Part shown: piece after piece, positions 1 through 9,709 of the stretch | Position numbering within the stretch: position 1 is the stretch's first letter | Layout of the letters: each line of letters opens with the position of its first letter | Assembly (NCBI GenBank): GCA_030789695.1 | Contig: CM061142.1 | Location: 359,934,257 to 359,998,256 of the forward strand | DNA: 64,000 bases | Direction: 5' to 3' | From: Scilla litardierei | Lineage: Eukaryota; Streptophyta; Magnoliopsida; Asparagales; Asparagaceae | Notes under the pieces: generated by a model | Databases searched by the model: none | What the model saw: the letters and a program-made list of their open reading frames with translations, nothing else | Told to the model about the DNA's origin: nothing | Made by a program: the position numbers and the translations under genes

Positions 1-565
1 TCGGACAAGGATATCGGGAACAAGAGTTTCTGACCTGCTTCTGTCAGGCGGCGCAACGGCCAAGGGGTGCTTTTGTCGGGATGTCAGGGCCGAAAGCACT
101 AACCGCCGGACAGGTCAGCCACCTAGGGGTGCTTTGTCAGGCGGTCGGGTGACGTATGTGTCAGTCGTGTCCTTATCCTAGGCTGTTTGTCGTTAGCGTC
201 GAACTAAAGGTCTGGCTCACTTTAGGCGTCGCGGTTCGCGGGAATCAGACGGGCCGTTCCGGTCGGGGGTTGTCCGGCCCGGCCGCGCCCGTCAATAGGC
301 CTGGCCTAGCTACCCAAGCGTCCCCAAGCGCGCTACCCCGGTGGGTCGGGCGGCTGCGGTTGTTCGCCTCGGCCGGCTGCGGTTGTTCGCCTCGGCCGGC
401 TGCGGTTGTTCGCCTCGGCCGGTTCGGGGAGCGCTGCAAGGCGCGCCTATCTCCATGATGCCCCGGATTTTCGGGGCGGCCGCCCTTTTGTGAAATGGTG
501 AGCTAATGGGGTATGTTAGCGGATCCGGGCGGGAGTCGGGCTCCTAAGATCTTTAGGTCGTAACA
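1..565 (-). repeat. 3' LTR of the gypsy element (partial)
   Basis: It matches 14798-15339 almost base for base and ends ...GGTCGTAACA. Roughly the first 530 bp of the LTR lie left of the window. It carries three tandem copies of a 23-bp GGCTGCGGTTGTTCGCCTCGG-type unit (about 350-420), where the other LTR has two. Confidence 0.92.
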
Positions 566-585
566 ATTGCCCCCGGCCTTCGAGT
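566..585 (-). other. Polypurine tract of the gypsy element
   Basis: On the minus strand a purine-rich run (GGCCGGGGGCAAT) directly abuts the LTR start TGTTACG. This is the expected position for plus-strand DNA priming and fixes the orientation of the element. Confidence 0.75.
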
Positions 586-1067
586 CTGAGGCGGTAGCCC
601 GGCTCGGCTCGGAGGGCGAACCATATCCAACACTCCAGACCATCGATATGGGCCTTGGGAACCACCGGGTAGTGATGGCGGCGGCTTCGGAACTCCCGCC
701 TTAGTGGCCATTATTATGATTTGAAAGGGGGGCAGAGGAAATCGAAGCGTCTCCGCGATTGATTTTGTGACACGTGGATGAGGTGACCTTTACGCCAGTC
801 GAGGTGTCGGGGGCGTCTCGATGGGTGCAGCGTGGCGAAAGTTTGACGGCCGAGATGGCCCTGGGGCCACCGTTACTGCTAAAAGGGTCTGGGGAGGCGG
901 TCGGCGGGAATTTTTGTCTTTCTGCGATTCTCCTCCGGCGCTCGATTTTTCTATTTGGAGCTTGCTGGCTAATCTGTCCCTTCCGTCACCGGCCATCTTC
1001 TTCCGATCGCCTTCCAGGTTCAAGGGAGCAACAAGTAACAACAATTAATTTCCTTCCTTTCCAATCA

Positions 1068-4000
1068 ATGGCTTCTCGATTCGAGATTGGAGGAAGTAGC
1101 CGGGTGGGGGAGGAAGAGTTGGCGTGCGAGGGGGGGTCGCAGCCGGGGGTGCGGCGGCCCAGGGAAAGACAGTCATGGCAATCCGTTGTACCGAGAGACA
1201 TTGAGTCCCCCCGACGTAGGTTGGATAGGATCAACATCAGGGAGATTCGCATGCGGTTTGTGCAACAACCCTATGAGGTGCGGGTTCCCGGGTTGGAGGA
1301 AGCGGTGAGTTCACCGGGGGATAATGAGGTCGGGGTCTATGTCCGGTCCTTTGAGTTGGGGCTCCGCTTTCTGATCCACCCGTATTTGTTTCACTTGTTG
1401 AATTTCCTGGAGCTGCCGATATTCGCCTTAGCGCCCCGTTCTTGGGGCTTGTTAGTGGGGTTTGTCGTCTTGTGCCTTGCTTGCTCCTTGAGTCCTTCCT
1501 TGGCGTTGTTCCAGCATTTCTTCGTGGTTCGGAAGTGGGGGATGTATCATCGCGTTTGCGCCAGGAGAGGGCGAGAACTCATCCTCGAGGTGCCTGACGA
1601 TGTCGGCGATTGGATGAGGGAGTTCGTCTTCGTGACGGTGCCAAGTGACGTGGCGCTGATGTCGAATTGGGGGGCGCGGAATCCCTTTGTAAATGAATGG
1701 GTGGAGCTGACCGAGGAGGATATCGCCAAGGCTCAGATTTTGAGGGAGCTGCCTGAGGCGTGTGATCGCACCCCGGATACACGTCCCGAGGCGACGGTTG
1801 TAGTTTTACCGCAAGCGCACGGTATGGTGGCGAGCGGGTATCGAACACAGGGAGGACGAAAGACCGTGCTTGCTCCTGATCAACCTGGCTATTTAGGAAC
1901 AGCGATAATTGCCTTGGGCGATCCTGTCACAATCGTCAGACAAATTTGCGAAATATCAAATCAAATAAAGAACGTCTAGGGAAAGGGGAATCCCCACTAC
2001 TCACCGTATTTCGTAAATGTGGTTTGCCGGTATCGAAATCGCTAGAATGAGAATTTGTATGAACTAGTTGCAACTAAATGTGGAACCAAGCTCACGCTCT
2101 CGCGCTGTTGCCGGTCTATAGCTATCCTAGGTTTGGGTCCAATCTCTTGCAAACCCTAGCCTAGGGAAGCTAGCATTAGGATCAACATCATCGTCCAATT
2201 GCGCACCGAGCCCAATCTCTTGCAAACTCGATCCACAATCTAAATTAGGATAGTTCCTAACCGTCCAATCTCTTGCAAACGGGTATTGGCACGGAATTGC
2301 AACCGGAGGTCCTAGTATCGGTCCAATCTCTTGCAAACCGATATTTCGAAAATCCGACTCCAACCCAATTCGGATTTCTAGGGCTTCCTATCAAATTGGG
2401 ATCCAATCTCTTGCAAATCCCAATTGATATGAATACCTAGCCATCCGTAGTAATTCGATCCCAATCTAATCCCTAATAACAATCCTAGCTCAATTTCTAC
2501 CAATTCAACACAAATAGGAAATAGGGCTTGTATGGTTCATCCCCACGCCCCGAGACGTGGAGACTACTCACAAATCATAGCAATAGCACGAAAATAATCA
2601 ATGAAATAGGCAATGGAATTCATCACAACAATGATATAAACAATAAAAATAGAGTTTTTGGGGAAGAGAAATGCAAACCAATGTAGATCTTCAATTAATC
2701 CAACAAAAATCCAAGTTTTTCTCTTCTCCAATCACAATTAATAAAGCTAAAAAGTAGACTCAAAAGCTGCAAAAATCTGAGAGATGGCTCCCAAAACTAG
2801 GGTAAAAACAGAGCTTAAATAGCCCCAAAAATCGTCTAAAAATCCTGACCAAAACGCCCCTGCACAGCCTGTTTTCCGCAAATTTCGCTACAGGCAGTGC
2901 ATCGCACTCGGCCGAGTGACAAAAGTCGCTCGGCCGAGTGAAAACCCTGTCAATTTCCAGTAAGTCGTGGGCTTCAGGGGTCTTCAGTTCGGGGGCGGCT
3001 CGGCCGAGTGAGTTGTCGTCACTCGGCCGATGGCTTCACTTCACTCGGGCGGACGGGATTTACCACTCGGCCGAGTGGGTCTTCTGAAGCTCAGATGGCC
3101 GAAAAACAGTAACTTCGATATTCTGGAGGGGCTTCGTCTGGGCGCCACTCGGGCGGACGTGGTATCGTCACTCGGCCGATGTGGTCTCTGTCGCTCGGCC
3201 GAGTACACATGGAAATCGTGTCTGAACGGGTCGGCCGAGCGGTGTCTCGCTGGTCGGCCGAGTGGCTCCTCCACTCGGCCGAGTGGGACACAAAAAATGC
3301 CCATTCTGCTTATTTTGGCCTCCTCGTCGCTCCTGCGACGTCCATTCTTCTTCCGCTCCTCTCCAACAGCAAAATACCCCTCGGGGAGGTCGTCGGTGGC
3401 CGTCTATCGTGAGCGCATCTCATGATCACTCCAAATCGCGCCAAATCACCTGAAATGCGACAAAAACAACAAATCGTGAAAAGCATCGCAATATCATCGA
3501 TATATCGTGAAAAACATGATTTGGGCGATCCAAATGGCATGCAAACATGCGGAAAAAGGGTGTAAAATAAGGAGTGATCAGCGTGCCGTCATTGGGCGAG
3601 TCTAACGTTGGGCAGTCGGCTCGCCCAGGACTTTTGGACCCTAGGTATCTTTGAAGTTTTGTAAACTCTGGGCTAGGCTCGCCCTGATTGTCTCTTTTGT
3701 CCTTTTGCAGGCGAAGACGCGATGAGGGAGCCGGAGGGGGTGTCAGGTTTGGCCGGGGCCCCGATCTCGGAGGATTCTGATCCCCGCGGGATAGGCAAAG
3801 GGGTGGCTAACGAGTCCGGATCCCAGGAATGTGGGGGCGGGGCTCCCCGTGGGGAGAGGTCGCACCTGGGACGGGGGGCAGCCGGGCAAGGTATCTCTGC
3901 CGGTGGGCCCGCCGAGGATCTTCGTGCTGACGCGCCCGTGCGGGGGGCCGGACCCTCCGTCCCTCCGCGGGTACCGGCGATGGCCGCGCCTCGCCGAGCG

Positions 4001-4895
4001 CCCGTGGCTCAAGGGTGGCCGTACGGGATCCATTCGTGGGAAATGGGGGTGTCGTCGAGTCCCGCTTGCGAGAGCACCCTTATTCATTTTAAGAGGGCCC
4101 GAGAAGAGGTCGAGGCATACCCCGATGACCGGCTCCACAAGTTCCCTTTCCGAGTCGGCGGCAACGAGTCGGTATTCGAGGACGCGGGAGTGGCGGCGCG
4201 CCTCGCCGAGTATTGCGTGTTACCGCGCGATCGTGAGTCTTTGACTCGTGTGGGGGCGGAACGGTTGGGCGGCTTGGCCATATGGCACGTCGTGCAGGTA
4301 CGTCGGCTTTCTTTCCCCGCCCGCAGACTTTATTTGTTCGTGTCTCGTTGATTCGAGGTTTATGCAGATGATCGCCAACGTGTTAGCCCTGCGGGGCCGC
4401 AAGTCTGCGGCCGTCACCCGGGCGTCACTGGACGTGGCGAAGGCGAACCTTGACGAGGTCAAGGCGAAGCTGAAGGACACGGAGGCGGAGCTGGAGAGGG
4501 TTAGGGCGGCTTACGGGGTGGAGAAGGGGCGGGCTGCGTACTTCGATTCGTCCAAAGCCATGGTCGAGAAGCAGCTCCAAGAAGTAACGTGGGAGAGGGA
4601 TGATATCCGGTCCAAGCGTACCTCGGAAGTTGCTAGCAAGGAATCGGTGATCGGATTACAGAGGCGGCAAATAGAGGACCTGGAGGTCGCCCTAAAGACC
4701 GAGAAGAGGGAGAGGGGTCTAGCGGTGTGGCGATTGGAGGAGAAACGGGACGCTGAGGGCAAACAGATCGAAGCCGCTATCCGTCGCTATCATGACGAGC
4801 ATGTTGTGCCGATGCTGCAAGAAGCTAAGGAGGCTGTGATTCGGCAAGTGGTTAAAGATATGCGAGATCGGTCGGTTGAGGGGCGGCGCCGCTAG
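1068..4895 (+). CDS. Antisense gene copy 1: gypsy-type transposon domain plus coiled coil, three exons
   Basis: Three exons are inferred: 1068-1821, 3711-4297 and 4368-4895. Intron 1 starts GTATGG and ends TTTTGCAG (phase 1). Intron 2 runs GTACGT to TATGCAG (phase 0). The three exons total 1,869 nt and stay open as 622 codons ending TAG. Exon 1 holds a hydrophobic block (LLNFLELPIFALAP, ALFQHFFVVRK) with the layout of the plant 'putative gypsy type transposon' family (Pfam Transposase_28, as recalled). Exon 2 is low-complexity and then conserved (NESVFEDAGVAARLAE). Exon 3 is a Lys/Glu-rich coiled coil ending HDEHVVPMLQEAKEA. The first in-frame ATG after the leader (1068) was chosen because it aligns with the ATG of copy 2 at 6031. 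Intron 1 contains a 1.66-kb solo LTR. The biochemical function of this family is unknown. Confidence 0.7.
2138..2417. repeat. Five-copy spaced motif TCCAATCTCTTGCAAA
   Basis: Near-identical 15-17-nt motifs start at about 2138, 2211, 2264, 2322 and 2402, separated by unrelated sequence (spacing 73, 53, 58 and 80 bp). They lie inside the solo LTR. Confidence 0.85.
2900..3295. repeat. Cluster of CTCGGCCGAG palindromes in the solo LTR
   Basis: About a dozen copies of the self-complementary motif ACTCGGCCGAGTG or decayed forms (ACTCGGGCGGACG) occur in 400 bp. Related clusters with CTCGACCGAG or CTCGAACCGAG lie at 27430-27770 and 40225-41090. Confidence 0.85.
4298..4367 (+). other. Intron 2 of antisense gene copy 1
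   Basis: 70 nt, CAG|GTACGT...TTATGCAG|ATG, phase 0, with an in-frame stop inside the unspliced sequence. Copy 2 has an 86-nt intron at the homologous position (7498-7583). Confidence 0.7.
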
Positions 4896-6030
4896 AATCG
4901 TGGGTTCGGGGAGGGCCGTACATTCGTGTGAGAGGGTTATAAACAATGTGTTGTTGTAGTGTATGGAAAGTCCAATGTATGGTGTGGTTTCTTGGTAAAT
5001 ACATTGTTATTGTCTTGTGTCGAAATGTATTCCTACTTGGTTTGCTCGTAGAATGTCCGCTCTGTGAGGGACGACGTAAATGCCCCCAACTTCGCTCTGC
5101 CGAAATCTTCGGGAGAGGGGAGTTGAGAGTAGTCGTGTTATCCGGTGGTCGAGATGCTCCGATGCCCAGTACGGGGCCCGGAGGTGCCGTGGCGGGTCGG
5201 ACGTGCTTGGATCATACAGAAGTTTGCCAATGGTTGGAACCGAGAATCCGATAAGTTGTGGGGCGGGTTCCTGTTCCGGACGAACCGAAAGAGATCGGAC
5301 CCTTATTGGTGCGGGGGAGACGATCGTGTTTTGGCCGTACTGCCGGAGCTCGGACTAAATCATGGATCTTGTTCCGCCTTTTTGTATGGCCGCCCTGTCG
5401 GGGGTCGGACCCCTTCTGGGATCTAGCCCCGCCTACGTGTTGTGACCGGACTTGATCATGGGCCGAGCACCGACGCCTTGTGGTGGCCGCCCTTTCGGAG
5501 GCCGGACTCAACCATGGAGCGATCGCCGCCTCCTTGCGGTGGCTGCCCTGACGGAGGCTGGACTCGACCATGGATCGAGAGGCGCATGGACTGATTTCAA
5601 ATTGGGGTAATCGTTCCGCCTGGATTTTGGCGAGAATTTATGGCAGTCGCATGACTTTACGTCAGCCTGGCGATTCGACGGCGGGCGGGAATCGAGGCGG
5701 CCCGACCACTGAAGTGTTGACGCGTGGTGGAATTGACGGTTTTGACAGTACGCGAAGCGTCAGAACACGTGGGTGGTGGACATGGCCCGGATTGGTGACG
5801 CGTGTCTTGGGCTCGACGGTCGCGATGTTTTGTGAAGTCGCTTTAAAGGGATCGTGAGGAGGGGGAGGGGAGCAAAGCTGATTGTCGGGCGAAAATTTTT
5901 TTTGACAAGCAGCTAGGGCTCGTAGGAGGCGTCCGTGACCTTGCCAGAGTCGCCCTCGTAGGAGCGGTCAGCGGGGTAGCGCAATCGCCCGAGTCGTCGG
6001 CACCCATTAGGTAAGACGCTCGTTTTAGAA
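4896..6030. other. Spacer between the two antisense genes with degenerate repeats
   Basis: There is no convincing coding region. About 5340-5580 carries roughly four decayed copies of a 55-60-bp unit (TGGCCGCCCT..CGGAGGCCGGACT..ACCATGGA). The last several hundred bases upstream of 6031 would be the leader and promoter of copy 2. No clear TATA box was found. Confidence 0.5.
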
Positions 6031-6740
6031 ATGTCTTCTTCCATGTCTCCGTCTCGGAGTCAGGGTTCGGGGGTAGGTGGGGAAGGAAGCTCCGCCGCGG
6101 AGACAGGAGGGGTGCCCGTCGAGATTGCGGGCGTCAAGTCGGAGCTGAAGAAATCCGTTGCGGAGATCTTCACGATGTACGTCAGGCCGCCGTATTCGGT
6201 TCGTGAACCGGAGCCGCAAGAAAGGGTGTGTTTTGCGGGTGATCGTGAGGTGGGAGTATACGTATCTTCGTTTGAGCAAGGTTTGCGCTTCCCCCCATCC
6301 GTTCTTGCTGGAAGTGTTGAACTTCATGGAACTGCCCCTCTATCGCCTGATGCCCAATGCCATCAGTGCCATTGTGGGGTTCATAGTGCTGTGCGTGAGC
6401 AACCAGGTTTGCCCGTCTCTGACCTTATTTCGCCACTTCTTCTCGGTCAAGAGGTTGCGGTCATGCTAATATCTCTCCGCGAAGAGGATGCATCCGCTCA
6501 TTAGGGGTTTGCCTGGGAAAATTAAGTTTTGGCGCCAGCAGTATGTGTTTGTGGAGGTGCCGGAGGATGTGCTGATAAGGTCTGATTGGGCGGAGCTGAA
6601 TCCCCAGGCAAGAGAGGGGGTGAAGTTGGGGGATGAGGAGGAAGTGGTGGCCCGGATTTTGATGGCCATACCAGCGGAGGGACGAGATTATCGGATGCTC
6701 GCTCGGGCTGAGATGATAGCGGCGTACATCTGGCCCGAAG

Positions 6741-6803
6741 GTATGAGAGATTTTGGTGTTCATGCTTCTGATGTGCTTACGCTGAACTTTCTCTCTTTGG
6801 CAG
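6741..6803 (+). other. Intron 1 of antisense gene copy 2
   Basis: 63 nt, GAAG|GTATGAG...TTTGGCAG|GTGG, phase 1. Its length is a multiple of three with no stop, so retention would not break the frame. Confidence 0.6.
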
Positions 6804-7497
6804 GTGGCACAATGAGTCTGTCCCTCGAGGAAATGATGAGGCGGGCCTCAGAGCAGGCGGGGCGATCGTCGATAAGAGGTGGCCCCAAGAGGTCGCGGGC
6901 GGAAGTTGGGGCGGGGAGCTCGACTGGGGTGCCAGCGCCCACAAAGAGGAGGAAGAGGCCGACGAAATCGTCCGAGCCTGACGCGCCGGGGGGAACCGGT
7001 CCGACGGAAGGCGGGGCTGGGGATGGGGTGGCGAATCCCATCATCGACTTGGAGGGCGGGGACGAAGGGTCGACAGGGGGTGGGGCGGAACTGCCCCGAA
7101 CGAGGCTGCCTAGCCCGATGGCACCTACGGGGGGGAGGGGGCGGAAGCTGGCGGTCAGTCGCATAGGGCCGAGGCGTCGAGTGGCCCGACAAGGTCCGGA
7201 GGATGGGACCCTTGGCCTTATGGTTGTCCCGTGTTCGGTCTCGAGAGGGCGCCAACCGACCCCCGCTGTGGGGCCGCCTTGGCTAAGTTTAAGGCCAAGA
7301 GGACCGATGTCGAGGGCTATCCCGACGGCGCGCTTCATCAGGCGCCGTACAAAGTGGCGAGTGACGAGTCCGTGTTTGAGGATGGAGGTGTGGCGGCGAT
7401 GTTGGCGGAGAACATTTTCCTGCCCCGCGATAGGGTAGCGCTGGAAGCGGTGGAGCCTGAGGGTCTGTGCGGGACCGCGGTGATGCATGGCGTCCAG

Positions 7498-7583
7498 GTA
7501 TGTTCTGTAAGGTGGGCGACGTTTTTTAGTTGGTTTTGTAGAGCATCCTAAATGGGTTCTGTTTGCTCTCTGTCTTTACTCAG
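7498..7583 (+). other. Intron 2 of antisense gene copy 2
   Basis: 86 nt, CAG|GTATGTTC...TTTACTCAG|ATC, phase 0. It lies in the same place as intron 2 of copy 1 (HVVQ|MIAN against HGVQ|IINL). Confidence 0.7.
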
Positions 7584-8198
7584 ATCATCAACCTGATGCT
7601 TGGGATGATGAGGCACGTGCCAGCTATCCACAAGGCAGAGGGCGCCGTGGCTAAGGCGGTCGCCGAGCTCGCTGCTTTTCGCAAGAGGGCTGGCGAGGAC
7701 CTTGCCAAGGAGAGGGAGAGGGGCGACCGAAGAGTGGCGGAGGTAGACCGCCTCAAGAAGGTCGTGTCCGATCAGGAGCAGAGGGCGGCCGAGGCTGGAG
7801 AGAGAGTGAAGGTGCTGGAGGAGGCCCTTCGGAGGGTGGAGGCTCGGGCGGAGGATCTGGCGGGGCGTGCCCAGGCCACCGAGGAGGAGCTGGCCCGTAG
7901 GGTCGAGGAATTTCAGACGTACCAGGAGGGAACCGTCGTCCCCGCCCTCGCAAAGTCGATGTCCGAGGTCATGGTGAAGGGCCAGGAGGAGGGATGGGAA
8001 GCCTGCTTGGCTCGGGTGAAGGAGAAGCTGGCGGGCCTGGTCCCGCCGGTAGAGATCGACCTCGACGGGCTCGCCGCATGCAGTGAGGAGGAGGAGGGGG
8101 ATGGAGATGGAGGGGAGGGTGACGAGCCGGAGGCCGGTGGGGCAGTGGGAGATTCCATTGAAGGAGAGGGCGTCGTGACTGGCGGAAGCGCCAAGTAG

Positions 8199-9709
8199 TT
8201 TTGTGTAGGCTCCCCCCCTTTCCCTCTCTCTTTTTTATAAAAACGAAAGAAAGTGACGATTCGTGGGGTCGATACCTGCATTTTTCTGCGATTTTCTGCC
8301 TGTGTGTGCATAAATTCTCTTTTTAGAGTTACGCCTTGGTGCGGCTATTTAGATCCTGGCGTGGGGGGAATCGTGGTAGTTCCCTCTATTACTCGTAGCG
8401 CGTCCGATAGATTTTACAGCCGGGCTTCCCCCCCCCCCCTTTTCGAGGGTTGGTCGGGTCCAGGTGCAACCGAGCTATAACTAGTGGTCAAACGGGATTA
8501 GTCTTCGGTCTTTCCATCGGCTATTATTGATATTTTAATTAAACAAGGTCGCCACGTAGGCGTAGTATTGAATCGGCCCATGGGCGTAACATTGTATTGG
8601 CCCGTAGGCGTTACCGTGTGTCGCTCTAGGTAGGTTGAGGTTCCCATCGCAGCTGATCCGCCTTTCTCTGGTGTTGTGCCCCTGATAAGGGGCGTGGAGT
8701 GGATTTAGCGGGTTCCTCCTCGGCGTAGGGGTGGATGGTCGCGTCGGAGCCAGGCAGTGGCTTTGGCCTTCGATCCCAGAATTGGGGGGAGAGGGAGTCC
8801 TTGGTGGTTGTTCTATCCCAAGGGGCCCCGTTGCTCGCCTCGTCTGGAGTCACTGCGTGGTAGGCACGGAGGGACGCGGGCCGCTGCCCCCCTGTGCGGC
8901 CTCCTAGCCTAAGCGGCCCGGGGAAGGCCGATGAGTGGAAGGGGGGTGCTGCAGGTGTAAGTGGAGTAGCCAGTTGGGTCGGGCCGGCGCTCGGGGACAC
9001 GTTCCCCTCGGTTGGGGCGACGCGGGCGGTTGCCGGGGTGCCCGGTGAGGTGATTTGGCAGGTCTGTCCCTTCCATCGGGTTTTCTGCCAGCCGCGCCTG
9101 CGTACGAAGGGCGTCCGTGGAGAGGCCTGGTATGTCAGTGGAGCCCCAGTTCCCCTGCCTTAAGTTGTCTAACGGAAGGAGAGGAGCAGCAGGCTGAGCA
9201 ACCGTCGTGTAAGGGGAATATCCTGTTGAGGGAGCGTTTATTTTGGAGGTCGGCGAAGCTCGCATTTTCCGCGTATTTTGAGGGAGAGAAGGTGTCAAAA
9301 CGACTAGTCTTTCTGCACATCCTTCCCCTTGCCTCTCTCCCCCTCCTCAAGGAAGTTGGGGGGGATTTATAATGGTGAATTTCTGCCCTTATTTACTCTT
9401 TATTGAGAGTCGGGGTCGTCTTGGAATTTCGTTCTTAGGGGGGTGTTCCCGATGGGTGACGGGTGATGTGACCCCTCAGGCATGCATGACACTTGTCAGT
9501 GGCGTTCGTCCCGAGTGTCCTTTTGGGTTGGACAAGTCATTTCGGGCGTCGGCTTTATGGGGGTCTGGCGTTGCTCCTCAGGAATGGCTGTGTAGGGGTT
9601 ACCTTGATTCGCGGACCTTGAGTAGTTTCCCGAGGTTTGAGGGGAGGGGTGACAGGACCTTACGGGGGAGGGAGGGTACTGGTCCGTCAGGTACCCCGCC
9701 TAAAGCGCT
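8199..9709. other. Non-coding internal region of the gypsy element
   Basis: No convincing gene. It contains the 3' flank of antisense copy 2, a C9 run at about 8431, a short triplicated motif (GTAGGCGTAGTATT / GGGCGTAACATTGT) at 8550-8620, and GC-rich unassigned sequence. Confidence 0.5.

Larger units (their letters stand above)
1925..3580 (-). repeat. Solo LTR, Athila-like
   Basis: It begins TGTCACAATCGTCAG and ends GGAGTGATCA. The LTR at 26374-28087 begins TGTCACGATTGCCAG and ends in ATCA, and the lengths are similar (1,656 and 1,714 bp). Both share a CTACTCACA block and a cluster of CTCG..CGAG palindromes. No internal region or second LTR is adjacent, so it looks like a recombined solo LTR. 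The flanks are GATCC on the left and GATCA/GCGTG on the right, so no perfect 5-bp duplication is seen and the right boundary is uncertain by about 5 bp. Confidence 0.65.
1822..3710 (+). other. Intron 1 of antisense gene copy 1, enlarged by a solo LTR
   Basis: The 5' site is GTATGG at 1822 and the 3' site CCTTTTGCAG ends at 3710. Copy 2 has a 63-nt intron at the same place and phase. About 230 nt of the 1,889 nt here are native; the rest is the LTR insertion at about 1925-3580. Confidence 0.65.
6031..8198 (+). pseudogene. Antisense gene copy 2, broken paralogue of copy 1
   Basis: Exons 6031-6740, 6804-7497 and 7584-8198 align with those of copy 1. Shared blocks include GVYV.SFE.GLRF, LNF.ELP, LF.HFF.V, NESVFED/DESVFED and the coiled coil. 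Intron phases match (1 and 0). Three lesions are visible: a one-base frameshift near 6290 at a run of six C; an in-frame TAA at 6467-6469; and another frameshift at about 7150-7210, before the WPYG block. The C-terminus is an acidic tail (EEEEGDGDGGEGDEPE) after a Glu/Arg/Ala coiled coil, absent from copy 1. Divergence from copy 1 is large, so the duplication is much older than this insertion. Confidence 0.7.

Noticed and set aside
3030..3540. Overlapping frames in the palindrome cluster
   Set aside because: Open because of GC-rich repeats inside a solo LTR; no conserved domain.
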